In this document: positions 11,301 through 22,545 of the stretch, in pieces
How the letters are laid out: every line of letters begins with the position of its first letter
Position numbering within the stretch: the first letter of the stretch is position 1
NCBI RefSeq assembly: GCF_018294505.1
Contig: NC_057800.1
Coordinates: 477,400,530 to 477,464,529, forward strand
DNA: 64,000 nt
Origin: Triticum aestivum
Taxonomy: Eukaryota > Streptophyta > Magnoliopsida > Poales > Poaceae
Direction: 5' to 3'
Made by a program: the position numbers and the translations under genes
The notes under the pieces: model-generated
What the model was told of the DNA's origin: nothing
Database searches by the model: none
Seen by the model: the letters and a program-made list of their open reading frames with translations, nothing else

Positions 11301-13182
11301 TCATAGGAAATTCATTTGAACTCCAAATCCAGTGAGACCAACTCCTAGATGCTTCTAAAATCATGGTTTGTTAAATGGGTGCCTTTGATCATTTTTCAAA
11401 AGTATGTTTCTGTACACTTCTTACAAATCCATAAACCCCTTGAATCCATCATATCAAAATGTTTATAAATATCCACTAACCAAATTCCATTGAAACCACT
11501 CTGGTTAAATTTCATATAACCAGAGATGTCCTAGAAAAGTCAAATCAATATTTTTAGAGCACTTTTATTTTTCTGCCTTGTTGTGTTGCTTATTATGGTT
11601 GCTTTCAATGATAGTTGACGAAGTAGACGAAATGCTCGGAGTTGGACTAGAGATATTTGAAGACCTCGAAGACTTTGTTAAAACAGGCAAGCAGCCCTTT
11701 GACCATGTCTATGAAACCCATTTTATGCATGTCATATAACACCATATTGTTGTTGCAACGGAATCATGAAGAGGTGGTAACCACTTTGATGGGTTGCCTC
11801 CGTTACTTCCTTGTTGATACTTGCATTGTGCATGACCCTACCATCCTATGAGAGTTATGTCGGTGGGAGTAGATAGGATGCTAAAGTAGTTGCTACGCAA
11901 AAAGGGACGGGAATGTGCATGGTGATGGAGACAAAGTATTTTCAAAAGACTTTTCGAAAACCCCGTCGGGTGCCACTTATGCCGAGGGAGATAATGAGAT
12001 GGGTAACCACTTGATGACGAAGTGGTATACCGAGGCAAGTGTGTCTGTTTTTTTCAAAAACGGATTAGATTTAAGATTTGTCGACTGTCCCAACCTTACA
12101 TGCACAACCACTCTACCCTTGTATGGGAAAGGGCATTATTGATTACCTAGGCCGATACTAGCTTGGAGCTCGCATTACTAGTGACGGGAGAGTTGTTGGT
12201 GCGCTCTATCGGGACGGGGTCGTGCCAGGTAGGGCGGCCAAGAACATTTTTATGGGGCACCGGACACACCGTTGGTACCCCATGCCGGTGGTATGTGATG
12301 AATATGGGAGCGAGGCTCCACCATTTTTAGAGTTGTGAAATGTTGGGCACGGGGGTTACTACCAATCGAGTGGACTCTATGTTAGTGTCGTCTAGGGAAA
12401 GATAGTGATCGGGTGCTTACCCCGGGTACTTGAGGTACCGCGGGTCGTGGATGACACGGAAGCTTCCCGGATCTTGTGGGTAAAGTGTGCAACCTATGTA
12501 GAGTGCAAAACTATTCGAATAGCCATCTCCACGGTCAAGGACAGTTGGGCGGTGCTGCTTAAAATACGTCCACATGTTTACAAACCAGTGTGCGTGTTTG
12601 GATAAGTGGGAAGAACTACTTGGGTCAAGTCAAAGGACTTGACATGATTGAGTTGGGTTGATGCCCACTCTATTTATGTTGATATCTGTAACTGGTCCTC
12701 ATGGTTAATTGAATTCTCCTGATGCATGTCTTACAAGTTGTTGAACATGTCATTGCACTCAAAACTAGCTTTCCGCAAAAATTTACCTATACCATGCATT
12801 GTTGTATCTTGAACCAAAACATGGGTTGCTTGCGAGTACATTCAAAGTACTCATTGGCTTGCCACTGGTTATTTTATTGGCCAGGCATGAAAGACAAGAT
12901 ATATTGAAGAGTTCTTTGGTGACGATCGTGCGAGCTAGGACGCTTCCCAGTCAGAATGCCTGTAGGGTTAAGGCATATGGCATGGGTCCAAGTTGTTATT
13001 GAAGTTTTCCGCTGCGAAGTTATACTCAAGACTTGACCATAATGGTCATAATTTATGCAAGACGATATGTATGGATGTAAGATTCTTGTTATTCAGCTAC
13101 TGTGTGTTCAGTGAGCATTGATCTCTGGGATCACTGTACACGTGCATTCGGTGATCACGACTTATGAGTCGGGGTCCCCACA
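8368..13182 (+). repeat. 5' LTR (4815 bp)
   Basis: The LTR begins TGTCACACCCTG and ends in ACA. The first 1.5 kb is AT-rich. A GC- and CT-rich section runs from about 9900 to 10930, with a TATTTAAAG box at 10254-10262, and then AT-rich sequence returns. None of the open frames in the GC-rich part is shared as a recognisable protein. Both LTR copies carry the whole structure. Confidence 0.95.
10254..10262 (+). promoter_or_regulatory. Putative LTR TATA box
   Basis: TATTTAAAG sits in the GC/CT-rich section and is followed by a pyrimidine-rich stretch, as expected for the U3/R junction of a plant LTR. In the 3' LTR the same place reads TACTTAAAG (about 17638-17646). If the call is right, U3 is about 1.9 kb and R plus U5 about 2.9 kb. 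Confidence 0.5.
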
Positions 13183-13186
13183 GAGC

Positions 13187-13200
13187 TGGTATCAGAGCCA
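13187..13200 (+). promoter_or_regulatory. Primer binding site (tRNA-Met type)
   Basis: TGGTATCAGAGCCA lies 4 nt after the end of the 5' LTR. It matches the complement of the initiator tRNA-Met 3' end used by many plant Ty3/Gypsy and Copia elements. Confidence 0.9.
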
Positions 13201-15148
13201 TCCTGACTCTAGGAAGCCATAGTTAGCATGGTCGTTAGTTAGGGTAAAACTATTTTCAAAACTATCGCTAGTTTTCAAAAACTGTCTATACTTCTCTTCC
13301 CCTTCTTAGTTTTTCTTCAAGGTATACTTTCCTTATTGATCTCTTCCCCTTCAAAACTTTTGGTCGCTAGAACCCTTATGCCCCTGACCACTGGATTCCT
13401 TGAAACCCTCGTGGATAGTCTAGAAGGAGGATGCCTTGTCAGACATTCGCCCACGTCTTCTGAACACAAGTTTGGTGACACCACGACAGGACAATACCAA
13501 TAGAAGATACCATCTCAAGGAATGAGGTCATCGGGACCCAAAAGATGGTGACATCCTTGACGCTGCCCCATGATGATGCAACCTTTGCCTACGATGACCA
13601 GGGTATAGGAAATGCAAGATCATGATATACCTCGCTAATAGAGTAACCATGTCGTTACCGTTGTTGCATCGGCAACCACCGGTGGATGATAACCTAGCCA
13701 TTTGGTCCGTCTCACTATAGTGAGCAGGAAACGATTATCCTCATCCCCCGCTCTTGGTGTCGATGTTGTCACCAACGTAACCGAAATGTTGGACCTCTAC
13801 TATGCCTTGTTAATGTCATTGCATAAAGGATTACTTACTTGGTACCATCGACGCCTTAGAAGACAAAAAGGGATCATCATGATTAAGAAGACAACAGAAG
13901 ACCGAGTCAATGCCTGCTACGAGGAGCCACCTTCACCCCATCACTTCAACAGGCGAGAAGTTGTTGAAGAATCTTCAGGCCTAACCCGGATCGTTTCATC
14001 AAACAACTACAAGAGACATAGCAACACCTGAGGAAAACCCAGGAGACTGCACGAGGCACAGAGCAAGCACGACTACTTAGTCCGAGAACCCCTAGGGTAG
14101 GATGAGTCGTGTACCCCCTATGCGCAGTCGAGTCCGTATGATGGTTCGAATAGAGCCATGATTGTGTGTTGCTTGTTTTTATTTGGTTGTGTTTTGATAT
14201 AGGTCACACTTTTGCCCTAGGCAACAAGTACATGACTATATCACCTTCCTTACCTTGTTTCTTTTGTTTGGCCCTTTTTGCACCTGTTTGTTTGCACTTG
14301 CACTATAGAACCCCCTTTATGCACTCCCCTCCTCTATGCTACTTTTCCCTCTCATCTCTCTCCTCCACCGAAGACCGGCAAGACAAGATACACCAAGTAT
14401 TCTACTTTGGCAACCAGCTAGCACTGAAGACTTTTGCTACAACCTCCTCGACCAAGTGCAACCCCGTAGAATTATGTTTACCCCTCAAGACTGTGAACCC
14501 ATCCCTTGACCCTTAGAGATTTCACAAGACACACCAGCTCGAATCCTTAACCATGTGCTTAACCCACGGAATTGCAAGAGAACCTATTAAGCCCCGTAAT
14601 TTTGCACTACACTAGGTTCATTATGGAACTAGTGGACATAGTGAACGAGCACATTGTCATTCTAAGACGGCACAAGAACTGACAATGACATAAGGAAGAC
14701 CAATTTGAGGATATAGGAATAGAGGAAAAATGACTTCATGAGTTTGTATCAGTGACCCTGAGGAATTATCTGAGACTTTGGTAAATCATGAGTGATGATT
14801 GGATTTGGCCTATACGAGATGATGCTTTCGATGGTATAAGGTTATTTGTTTGAAGGACTAGATAGACTATTGGCATCTCAGAAACCGTTCTTAAGGATAA
14901 GACAATAAAATGTTCACTCACATCCTTGAAACCCTTAAGCCCTACTAAGCCACAACATGGTCGGGTCATTACCATAGGTCTTGACTCTAAATCGAGAACA
15001 CCTCGGACCATACTCAACCGTGACCACCACCAATTCCCCAGCCTACTTTATGTACCTCGTGAACAAAGTCATCATAGAGTACATGGACAAGTTGGGTGTC
15101 ATCTTTATTTGATGACATATTTGCCTACCCGAAGACGGAAGAAGAATC
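13201..15148 (+). other. Decayed internal region of the LARD
   Basis: No frame longer than about 115 aa is open and no protease, reverse transcriptase or RNase H signature (such as a YxDD box) is visible. The length is far too short for a full gag-pol. I read it as collapsed gag-pol and leader sequence. Confidence 0.6.
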
Positions 15149-15703
15149 ACTCAGCTGGTCAAGGAACATCTGAAGATCGCCATGTCCAGGAGGAAGAACT
15201 ATACCAACCACCATCATCAAGAAGTAAACATTCGCGTCAAAGACCAGGTGTATCTGCAACCACTCCTCTCTAAGGAACAAAGCATTTCCATGCCAAGGAA
15301 ACCCACACCAAGATTCATTGGCCCTCTCCGAGATCACTCCAAGATTCAACAACTCCCTCTGAGATCACTACGAGACGAAGAAAAGATAGTTACCAGCTGG
15401 AGTTGCCACCTGAGTTACCCACTATGCACAACGTTTTCCCAGACAACACAACCCCGGGAGTGTTTCCAACTTCCTAACTAGCCCGACCTCTACAAGGACA
15501 TCAATCACCGAGCCATCGACCTCCAGCCCAATATGACCTACGCGAGAGACCCCAATTGCAATCTGGATCAAGTAGGACGAAAAACATGAAGCCACGCCAT
15601 CGAATACTTCAAGGTTCAATGGAGCACCAAACGGAAGCAGAAGCAGTATGAGGACGTGAAGACTACCCCAAATCCAAGTTTCCGTATTCCTTTCCGCGCC
15701 TAG
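15149..15703 (+). pseudogene. Relic of chromovirus integrase end and chromodomain
   Basis: In one frame, residues reading QLVKEHLKIAMSRRKNY, then VNIRVKDQVYLQP, then TPRFIGPL (15149-15330) match the C-terminal integrase region of Tekay-type Ty3/Gypsy elements (R-rich stretch, VGDxVYL, PRFxGPF). Later, in a shifted frame, IEYFKVQWS followed by an acidic YEDV and a terminal IPFRA and stop (about 15598-15703) matches the end of a Tekay chromodomain (VQW motif). Frameshifts and stops separate the pieces, so no protein is made. This identifies the lineage of the LARD. Confidence 0.7.
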
Positions 15704-15728
15704 TCTGGGAATCTCGGGGACGAGATTC

Positions 15729-15740
15729 TTGTAAGGGGGG
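15729..15740 (+). promoter_or_regulatory. Polypurine tract
   Basis: The purine tract AAGGGGGG (within TTGTAAGGGGGG) ends 6 nt before the 3' LTR and follows GGGGACGAGATTC, a phrase typical of the end of Tekay-lineage elements. It would prime plus-strand DNA synthesis. Confidence 0.8.
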
Positions 15741-15746
15741 TAGGTC

Positions 15747-18700
15747 TGTCACACCCTGATTTTCATGCCACAACACTTAAGCTAATAAATCATGATAAAA
15801 TGTGGTTTGACAAAAACTTTTGAGTGTTTTGGACCTTGCCTTGATTGGATTTTGTGTGTTGTTTGCAAGTGCTCTAAAAATCAAATAAATCCTCCAACTC
15901 CTATACTTCATCTCCTTGCTCCAAACTCTTGAACCAATGATCATGCCATGTGTATAGGACATAAAAATAATTTCTTACAAAAATAATTTGGCCAAATAGT
16001 ATTTTCAAAAATTAGTTTTCCAAAACCCCCTGAATTGAGGTTTGCACTGCAAGTAGTTAATTAAGGGCACTAAAAATCTTTCCAAAAATATATTTGACTC
16101 CTATTAGATATAGGATACCCAGAAACCACAAAAATATAATTTTAAAAGTTATTTACCTATTTTATTTAAAGTCTTTTTCTTTAGGCGAGAAATGGTCTTT
16201 AATAGGTTAAAATTATTTTGATGCTTTAAAAATATTTGGTAAAACCTAGGGAAACTCAATGGACATATATTGTCCATATATAAGAGTTTCAACACATGGT
16301 CATGATCAAAATATTGGTTAAAATCCCTCAAAAACCCTTTCTGGATATTTCAAGCTTTTGAAATATTTACAAAGGAAATATTCTCCAACAATTCCAGGAA
16401 AATTCTAGAATGTCACATATGACGTTTTTAATGATATTGACAAGTCTCATGTCATGGAGAACAGTATAACCCCATGAAACCCTCTCAAAACCACTTCTGT
16501 CCTTTTTCAAGTTTGAATAACTTTGCACTGTCAAACATGTCCAAATGCTCTCAAACTTGGTGCACATGCTCAATGGTGTAATAATGCATCTAGACCAAAT
16601 GGCACAAGTTGGAGAGAATGTGATCTTGATCAAAGTGCCCCAAAACCCTCTCTGACCAGAATCAAATCTAAACAAGTTTGTACTACCAACTTTCTCTCCT
16701 TGACCCCAACTTTTGTGAGCATGTTCACATGACCAAATGAGGCCACTACACCAAGTGGTGCATCAAGGAGAAGTGATTGCTCAACTAGATCTACACAAGT
16801 CCATTTCTGCTAATTTCTAGGGTTTACAAAAGTTGCATTGGCAACTTTACCCAAATGAGCTCCAAATTGGTTGAAGGACCTAATTATATGTGACATTTCA
16901 CCCTGTGGAGTATCATGCCAAATGGAGATCATTTGCTTAACCAAACAAGCATCAAACACCTTCTGCCACTTTACCAAAATTCCATTTTTGACCTCTTCCA
17001 CTAATCTCCATGGTCTAAACTTTGTACCACAGCTGCTACTGACCCTCTTCTACCTCCAGTAAGTCCTGCCAGCCCCCAGCTCAATTATTGGGGGGGGGGG
17101 TGAAAACCCTCATTTCCTTCTCAAGACAGCAACACTTCTATCCTTTCTCACCTCTCCTTCTCACTCCAGCGCCATCCAAGGGATCCAATAACATTTCCAC
17201 TTTGTTTACTCCCTCCCAGAGCTCCTAGACACAAGTGGCCATGCGAGGACACGGGAAAAAGCCACACATGCTGGCCAAAGACGCGCTCTAGGGCACGCTA
17301 CCGTGCTCCCGAGCGCTGACACCGCGCTCCCGTCCACCTCGGGCCGCCCGAGTGCGCCAGTCGACGCGCCTCGGCGTCTGCGTCACGCCAGCAGGTCTCC
17401 CACTTGCTCCCGCGCCCTCCTCTCGCCCCTGCGGCGCGTGCCCGAGCGCCACCCGCACCCGCCAATCGCCGCCCGCGTCCCTGGCCCTCCTCGCGCTCGC
17501 TCCTCTCTCCCTTTCTCTCTCCCTGGTCGTAGACCACGCCCAGGAAGACCTCAAACTCAAAGCCAAGCCCTCCCGTGGCCTCTAGCGACGGCTACAGCCT
17601 CGCCGGCGCACGGCCCCGCTATGCACCTCCCCCCTTCTACTTAAAGCCACCCCGAGCACCCTCTCCACTCCTTTGGCTCTCTTTCTCTCCCGCACGCTCC
17701 CCAGGCCTACCCATTCGTCCCCCCGAGCCCTTCTTTCTCCTCCATGGCCGAAGCCGAGCCACCGGCCTTCTCTCAAATTCCCGTGAATGAGGCCTCCTCC
17801 TCCCCTCCTTTCTCCACTAGGCGAACCCCCTGACCACAACGGAACCCCTCACCACTTCTCCCTCTGCTCCGCTACCTCGTAGCACCAATGTCGCCATCAC
17901 CGTCGGCCTCGCCCGCCGTGGCCGACGCCCTACTCAACCCGGTGGCCCTGGGAGACCGTGCCACCCACAGTTGGGTGCGGTCGGGTCCCCTGAGCACGCC
18001 GGTGGGTGGAGCATCGCCGGAGATGCCCTGTAGCACTGGCAAGCCGCCATCGACACCGCCCCGCCCCTACTCTGTTCGAGCGGGAGGTTGGGGATGAACC
18101 CGACAGATGGGCCCCGCGTGTCATCGACCCCGAGGGCCGGGCCCACAGGCTAAGTGGACACGGCTTCTGCAGGAGCCGTCTCCCCGAGGCGAAGGCGTAT
18201 TCTGGGCGGACGCCTTCGATGTCACCGTTGCCGCCCCGTGCGGCCGTGCGGCTGGGCCAGGCCCAGTGCGCTGCCTCCCTATGTCTCGCCCTGCGCACGC
18301 GGTTGCCGCCCAGATCCAGCCTATTTGGGTAAAAACATTTCCCTTTTTCCTTTCTGTACAATTTGCAAAATCCATAAACAATTCAAATTAACTCCAAATT
18401 TGATGATTCAAACTTCTAGTAGTTTCTAAATTCTTTCTCTATCACATGGTGCTACTTGCACATTTTTACAGAAATATTTCTTTCACAAATAATTAGCAAA
18501 TCCTAATTTTCCATTTCTGTGATAAACTTTAGAAAATCACAGAGGGTTCAAATTTGATCCAAATGCCATTATTCAAATTTCTAGATGCTCCTGAGTTTCA
18601 AGCTTAGGTCATGAACATTTTTATTAATACTTTCTATGCCACACAATATAGTGAGCCATTTCTTCATATTTGCCAACTTTGCAAATTCATAGGAAATTCA

Positions 18701-20568
18701 TTTGAACTCCAAATCCAGTGAGACCAACTCCTAGATGCTTCTAAAATCATGGTTTGTTAAATGGGTTCCTTTGCTCATTTTTCAAAAGTATGTTTCTGTA
18801 CACTTCTTACAAATCCATAAACCCCTTGAATCCATCATATCAAAATGTTTATAAATATCCACTAACCAAATTCCATTGAAACCACTCTGGTTAAATTTCA
18901 TATAACCAGAGATGTCCTAGAAAAGTCAAATCAATATTTTTAGAGCACTTTTATTTTTCTGCCTTGTTGTGTTGCTTATTATGGTTGCTTTCGACGATAG
19001 TTGACGAAGTAGACGAAATGCTCGGAGTTGGACTAGAGATATTTGAAGACCTCGAAGACTTTGTTAAAACAGGCAAGCAGCCCTTTGACCATGTCTATGA
19101 AACCCTTTTTATGCATGTCATATAGCACCATATTGTTGTTGCAACGGAATCATGATGAGGTGGTAACCACTTTGATGGGTTGCCTCCGTTACTTCCTTGT
19201 TGATACTTGCATTGTGCATGACCCTACCATCCTATGAGGGTTATGCCGGTGGGAGTAGATAGGATGCTAAAGTAGTTGCTACGCAAAAAGGGACGGGAAT
19301 GTGCATGGTGATGGAGACAAAGTATTTTCAAAAGACTTTTCGAAAACCCCGTCGGGTGCCACTTATGCCGAGGGAGATAATGAGATGGGTAACCACTTGA
19401 TGACGAAGTGGTATACCGAGGCAAGTTTGTGTGTTGTTTTCAAAAATGGATTAGATTTAAGATTTGTCGACTGTCCCAACCTTACATGCACAACCACTCT
19501 ACCCTTGTATGGGAAAGGGCATTGTTGATTACCTAGGTCGATACTAGCTTGGAGCCCGCATTACTAGTGATGGGAGAGTTGTTGGTGCGCTCTCTCAGGA
19601 CGGGGTCATGCCAGGTAGGGCGGCCAAGAACATTTTTATGGGGCACCGGACACACCGTTGGTACCCCTTGCCGGTGGTATGTGATGAATATGGGAGCGAG
19701 GCTCCACCATTTTTAAAGTTGTGAAATGTTGGGCACAGGGGTTACTACCAATCGAGTGGACTCCATGTTAGTGTCGTCTAGGGAAAGATAGTGATCGGGT
19801 GCTTACCCCGGGTACTTGAGGTACCGCGGGTCGTGGATGACACAGAAGCTTCCTGGATCTTGTGGGTAAAGTGTGCAACCTCTGCAGAGTGTAAAACTAT
19901 TCGAATAGCCGTGTCCATGGTCAAGGACAGTTGGGCGGTGCTGCTTAAAATACGTCCACATGTTTACAAACTAGTGTGTGTGTTTGGATAAGTGGGAAGA
20001 ACTACTTGGGTCAAGTCAAAGGACTTGACATGATTGAGTTGGGTTGATGCCCACTCTATTTATGTTGATATCTGTAACTGGTCCTCATGGTTAATTGAAT
20101 TCTCCTGATGCATGTCTTACAAGTTGTTGAACATGTCATTGCACTCAAAACTAGCTTTCCGCAAAAATTTACCTATACCATGCATTGTTGTATCTTGAAC
20201 CAAAACATGGGTTGCTTGCGAGTACATTCAAAGTAATCATTGGCTTGCCACTGGTTATTTTATTGGCCAGGCATGAAAGACAAGATATATTGAAGAGTTC
20301 TTTGGTGACGATCGTGCGAGCTAGGACGCTTCCCAGTCAGAATGCCTGTAGGGTTAAGGCAGATGGCATGGGTCCAAGTTGTTATTGAAGTTTTCCGCTG
20401 CGAAGTTATACTCAAGACTTGACCATAATGGTCATAATTTGTGCAAGACGGTATGTATGGATGTAAGACTCTTGTTATTCAGCTACTGTGTGTTCAGTGA
20501 GCATTGATATCTGGGATCACTGTACACGTGCATTCGGTGATCTTGACTTATGAGTCGGGGTCCCCACA
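15747..20568 (+). repeat. 3' LTR (4822 bp)
   Basis: Collinear with 8368-13182 over its whole length with scattered substitutions and short indels (for example a G-run extended to about ten G at 17090-17100). It ends GGGGTCCCCACA and is followed by the target duplication CATCG. Confidence 0.95.
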
Positions 20569-20773
20569 CATCGGGGGCCTTCTGCGCCACGACCTCCACC
20601 ATGAACATTGGATCGGCTTCCTCCTCCTCGTAGCTTGGCTCCAGAGAACTCGGGGATTGGCCCGCCGCAAAGCGAGCTTGAGAACGGAGGTCTGTGGCGC
20701 CGACCGCCGCCGCGATTTCTGCACGGCGCTTCGGCATCAGCATCTTGTAGTAAGTGATCTTGCGGCGCACCAT
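20569..20773 (-). pseudogene. N-terminal part of the interrupted repeat-protein gene
   Basis: The frame starts at ATG 20773 (MVRRKITYYKMLMPKRR), is basic at first, then acidic (EEEEADPMFMVEVVAQKAPD), and runs into the retrotransposon at 20568. Joining it to 8362 with one copy of CATCG gives GAT GGG TAT, that is D-G-Y, in frame with the downstream half. The total is 725 nt, and restoring one base in the 92-bp repeat unit makes 726 nt, 242 codons with the stop. This fit is strong evidence that the two pieces were one gene. An open extension upstream to 21097 is less likely, because codon use and composition change and the basic start resembles a true N-terminus. The function is unknown. Confidence 0.75.
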
Positions 20774-21111
20774 GGCTTTCCGGCGAACTAGGGGACGCTT
20801 GATGTGGGCTAGGGGATCGAAACGTGGGGGAATGGGCTGGAGATTTGGTGTGGTTTTAGGGCAGTGGCTGGCGTAGGCAGAGCAGCGAAGGTTCTGGTGT
20901 GAATAGTGGTTCCGATGACGACCGGTCAATCGGTTTTGAGTGTACATCGCTCTTGTCACGTTCGCGTTGCAGCCCAGCACGCTGGACCCTCCATGTCGCT
21001 CACCGAATGGAACGCGCTTCATCTTGCATTTTTGCTCGCTTGTGGGACCGCAGTTGAGAGCAAACCGATGTCCCTCCCCCTCCCCCTCCCGCGTCATTTA
21101 TTATACCACCA
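20774..21111 (-). promoter_or_regulatory. Upstream region of the interrupted gene
   Basis: This is the 5' flank of the minus-strand gene. An AT-rich TATAATAAATG is present on the minus strand near 21095-21105, about 325 bp from the chosen start, and could be a core promoter. No other motif is certain. Confidence 0.35.
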
Positions 21112-21153
21112 CTCCCTCCGTTTTATGCGGAGTAAATAAAAACAGAGGGAGTA
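21112..21153. mobile_element. Tiny Stowaway-like foldback
   Basis: CTCCCTCCGTTTT at one end faces AAAACAGAGGGAG at the other, with a 14-nt middle. These ends are of the Stowaway (Tc1/mariner) type CTCCCTCCGT. It looks like an internal deletion product of a longer MITE. Confidence 0.65.
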
Positions 21154-21159
21154 TACTAC

Positions 21160-21291
21160 GGATGAGGATCCCCTGACGTGGCCGAACCCATTGAGTAACT
21201 GACATGCGGGGCCTAGCAAGCATGGGGTCTGCCAGTAAGTGACCGAAAGGGAGGGTAAGGCAGGGATACCTACGTCAGAGGATCCACTTCC
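21160..21291. mobile_element. MITE with GGATCC-type inverted ends
   Basis: The left end GGATGAGGATCCCCTGACGT matches the reverse complement of the right end, which reads GGAAGTGGATCCTCTGACGT, at 16 of 20 positions. The flanks carry AGTATACTAC (21150-21159) and ACTATACTAC (21292-21301), a near-perfect 9-10 bp direct repeat. This suggests a Mutator-like or hAT-like non-autonomous element. It encodes nothing. Confidence 0.7.
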
Positions 21292-21300
21292 ACTATACTA

Positions 21301-21716
21301 CTTTGACCAAATGTTAGAGTAATAATATATGACATGCAACTTACACAAATGTTAGAGTAATAATATATGACATGCAACTTACACAAAGCATACAGGGTCT
21401 AACGCATTTTTCGAGGCTAACTTTGACCAAATGTTAGAGTAATAATATATGACATGCAACTTACACAAAGCATACGGTCAAATTCGTATGTGAAAGGAGT
21501 TTCCAATGATATAATTTTCACATTATACATCTCATGTACTATTAATCTTGTCAATAGTCAAATTGGAAACCATCTCGAGTACAAATCTAGGAGTACGTAC
21601 GAATCTAACAATATTGATTGGGCATTGTTGAATGTTGATACCTTTTTGATCAAAGTAGAGATACTTTGACTACACATAAAACTTATATGTAAACTAGAAA
21701 GGATAGGAGGGAGTAT
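21301..21716. mobile_element. Mariner/Stowaway-like remnant with internal duplication
   Basis: The phrase CTTTGACCAAATGTTAGAG with AATAATATATGACATGCAAC occurs at 21301 and 21421, exactly 120 bp apart, and its second half recurs at 21350. The sequence then runs through AATGATATAATTTTCACATT and TTGTCAATAGTCAAA to AGGAGGGAGTA (about 21706-21716), a Stowaway-type end. I read it as one long MITE with a local duplication. Confidence 0.55.
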
Positions 21717-22545
21717 ATTGTACGTTCAAAAATGAAACGAACATTGAATACCCTTTATATATGACTAGGTTGGCTTTGTTGGGCTGGAGTGCGCTTGGCC
21801 CAATTGCGGAATTCTGGACACATTCTTTTTATTTTCTAGTGGAACAAAAATTTAGTACCACCTTGGATAGAAAAATAAATTCGGCGGTAACGGATGAAAA
21901 TATTGAAGAAACGCACCTTGCTTTATTAGTAGGTATAGATTTGCGGATGCTATGATCACCGATTCAAAATTTTGAATCCGCCTTAGGTATCACATGCCCC
22001 CACTCGTTCCCTCTCGATTTCATCTTGGGGTCAGGAGATCTATTGAAAGAGGAATAGGGTGGGTACATGCGAATGATACTCGGTGGGATGTTCAAATGAG
22101 GCATGCGGGAGGATGGACTCGACTGGAGGGTGACATGATCGATGGAGAAGAGGGTTGGAGAGGAATGAGAAATAAGCAAACGACACATGATTATACTTGA
22201 ACGGCTCAAATAAACAATAAGTTGTCTCGCTTGGCCTACATAGTGAAAGGCCTAATGCGCAATGCGGAGCACTGACGCTCGAATATGGCCGGGAAAACAG
22301 GGAAACCGACATGTGGGGCACACCCGTCGGGACGATGTAGCACAGACTAGTCCAATGGAGGAGCTGGCCCACGACCTCCTCGCCACCGACAACCGTTCAT
22401 GTGGGTCGTTGGGGCCAACAACGGGGCGCAGCTCTAGCACCGCCTCTGGGCACAGTGACCATGGTGAGCGACACGCTCATATCGTCGCTAGACACGGTCG
22501 GTTTTAGTGTGCCGAGGGTGGCGTTAGTGCTGTGGCACGACCAAC
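21717..22545. other. No gene recognised
   Basis: Short open frames on both strands overlap each other and lack motifs. Composition shifts from AT-rich to GC-rich after about 22250. I see nothing supportable. Confidence 0.4.

Larger units (their letters stand above)
8368..20568 (+). mobile_element. 12.2-kb LTR retrotransposon with 4.8-kb LTRs
   Basis: Two direct repeats (8368-13182 and 15747-20568), both starting TGTCACACCCTG and ending GGGGTCCCCACA, enclose a 2.56-kb internal region. The 5-bp target duplication CATCG lies at 8363-8367 and 20569-20573. A tRNA-Met-type primer binding site follows the 5' LTR, and a purine tract precedes the 3' LTR. The internal region has no intact gag or pol, only a relic of the integrase end and chromodomain (15149-15703). 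It is therefore a large retrotransposon derivative (LARD) that needs a helper. The LTR start, primer site and chromodomain relic place its ancestor in the Tekay/Del chromovirus lineage of Ty3/Gypsy. The layout resembles the Triticeae family Sukkula, but I could not check that. The LTRs differ by eye at a few per cent, so the insertion is not very recent. Confidence 0.95.

Noticed and set aside
20774..21097. Upstream extension of the interrupted gene to ATG 21097
   Set aside because: The added N-terminus has no protein-like composition and overlaps the likely promoter; ATG 20773 gives a basic start and a consistent frame.
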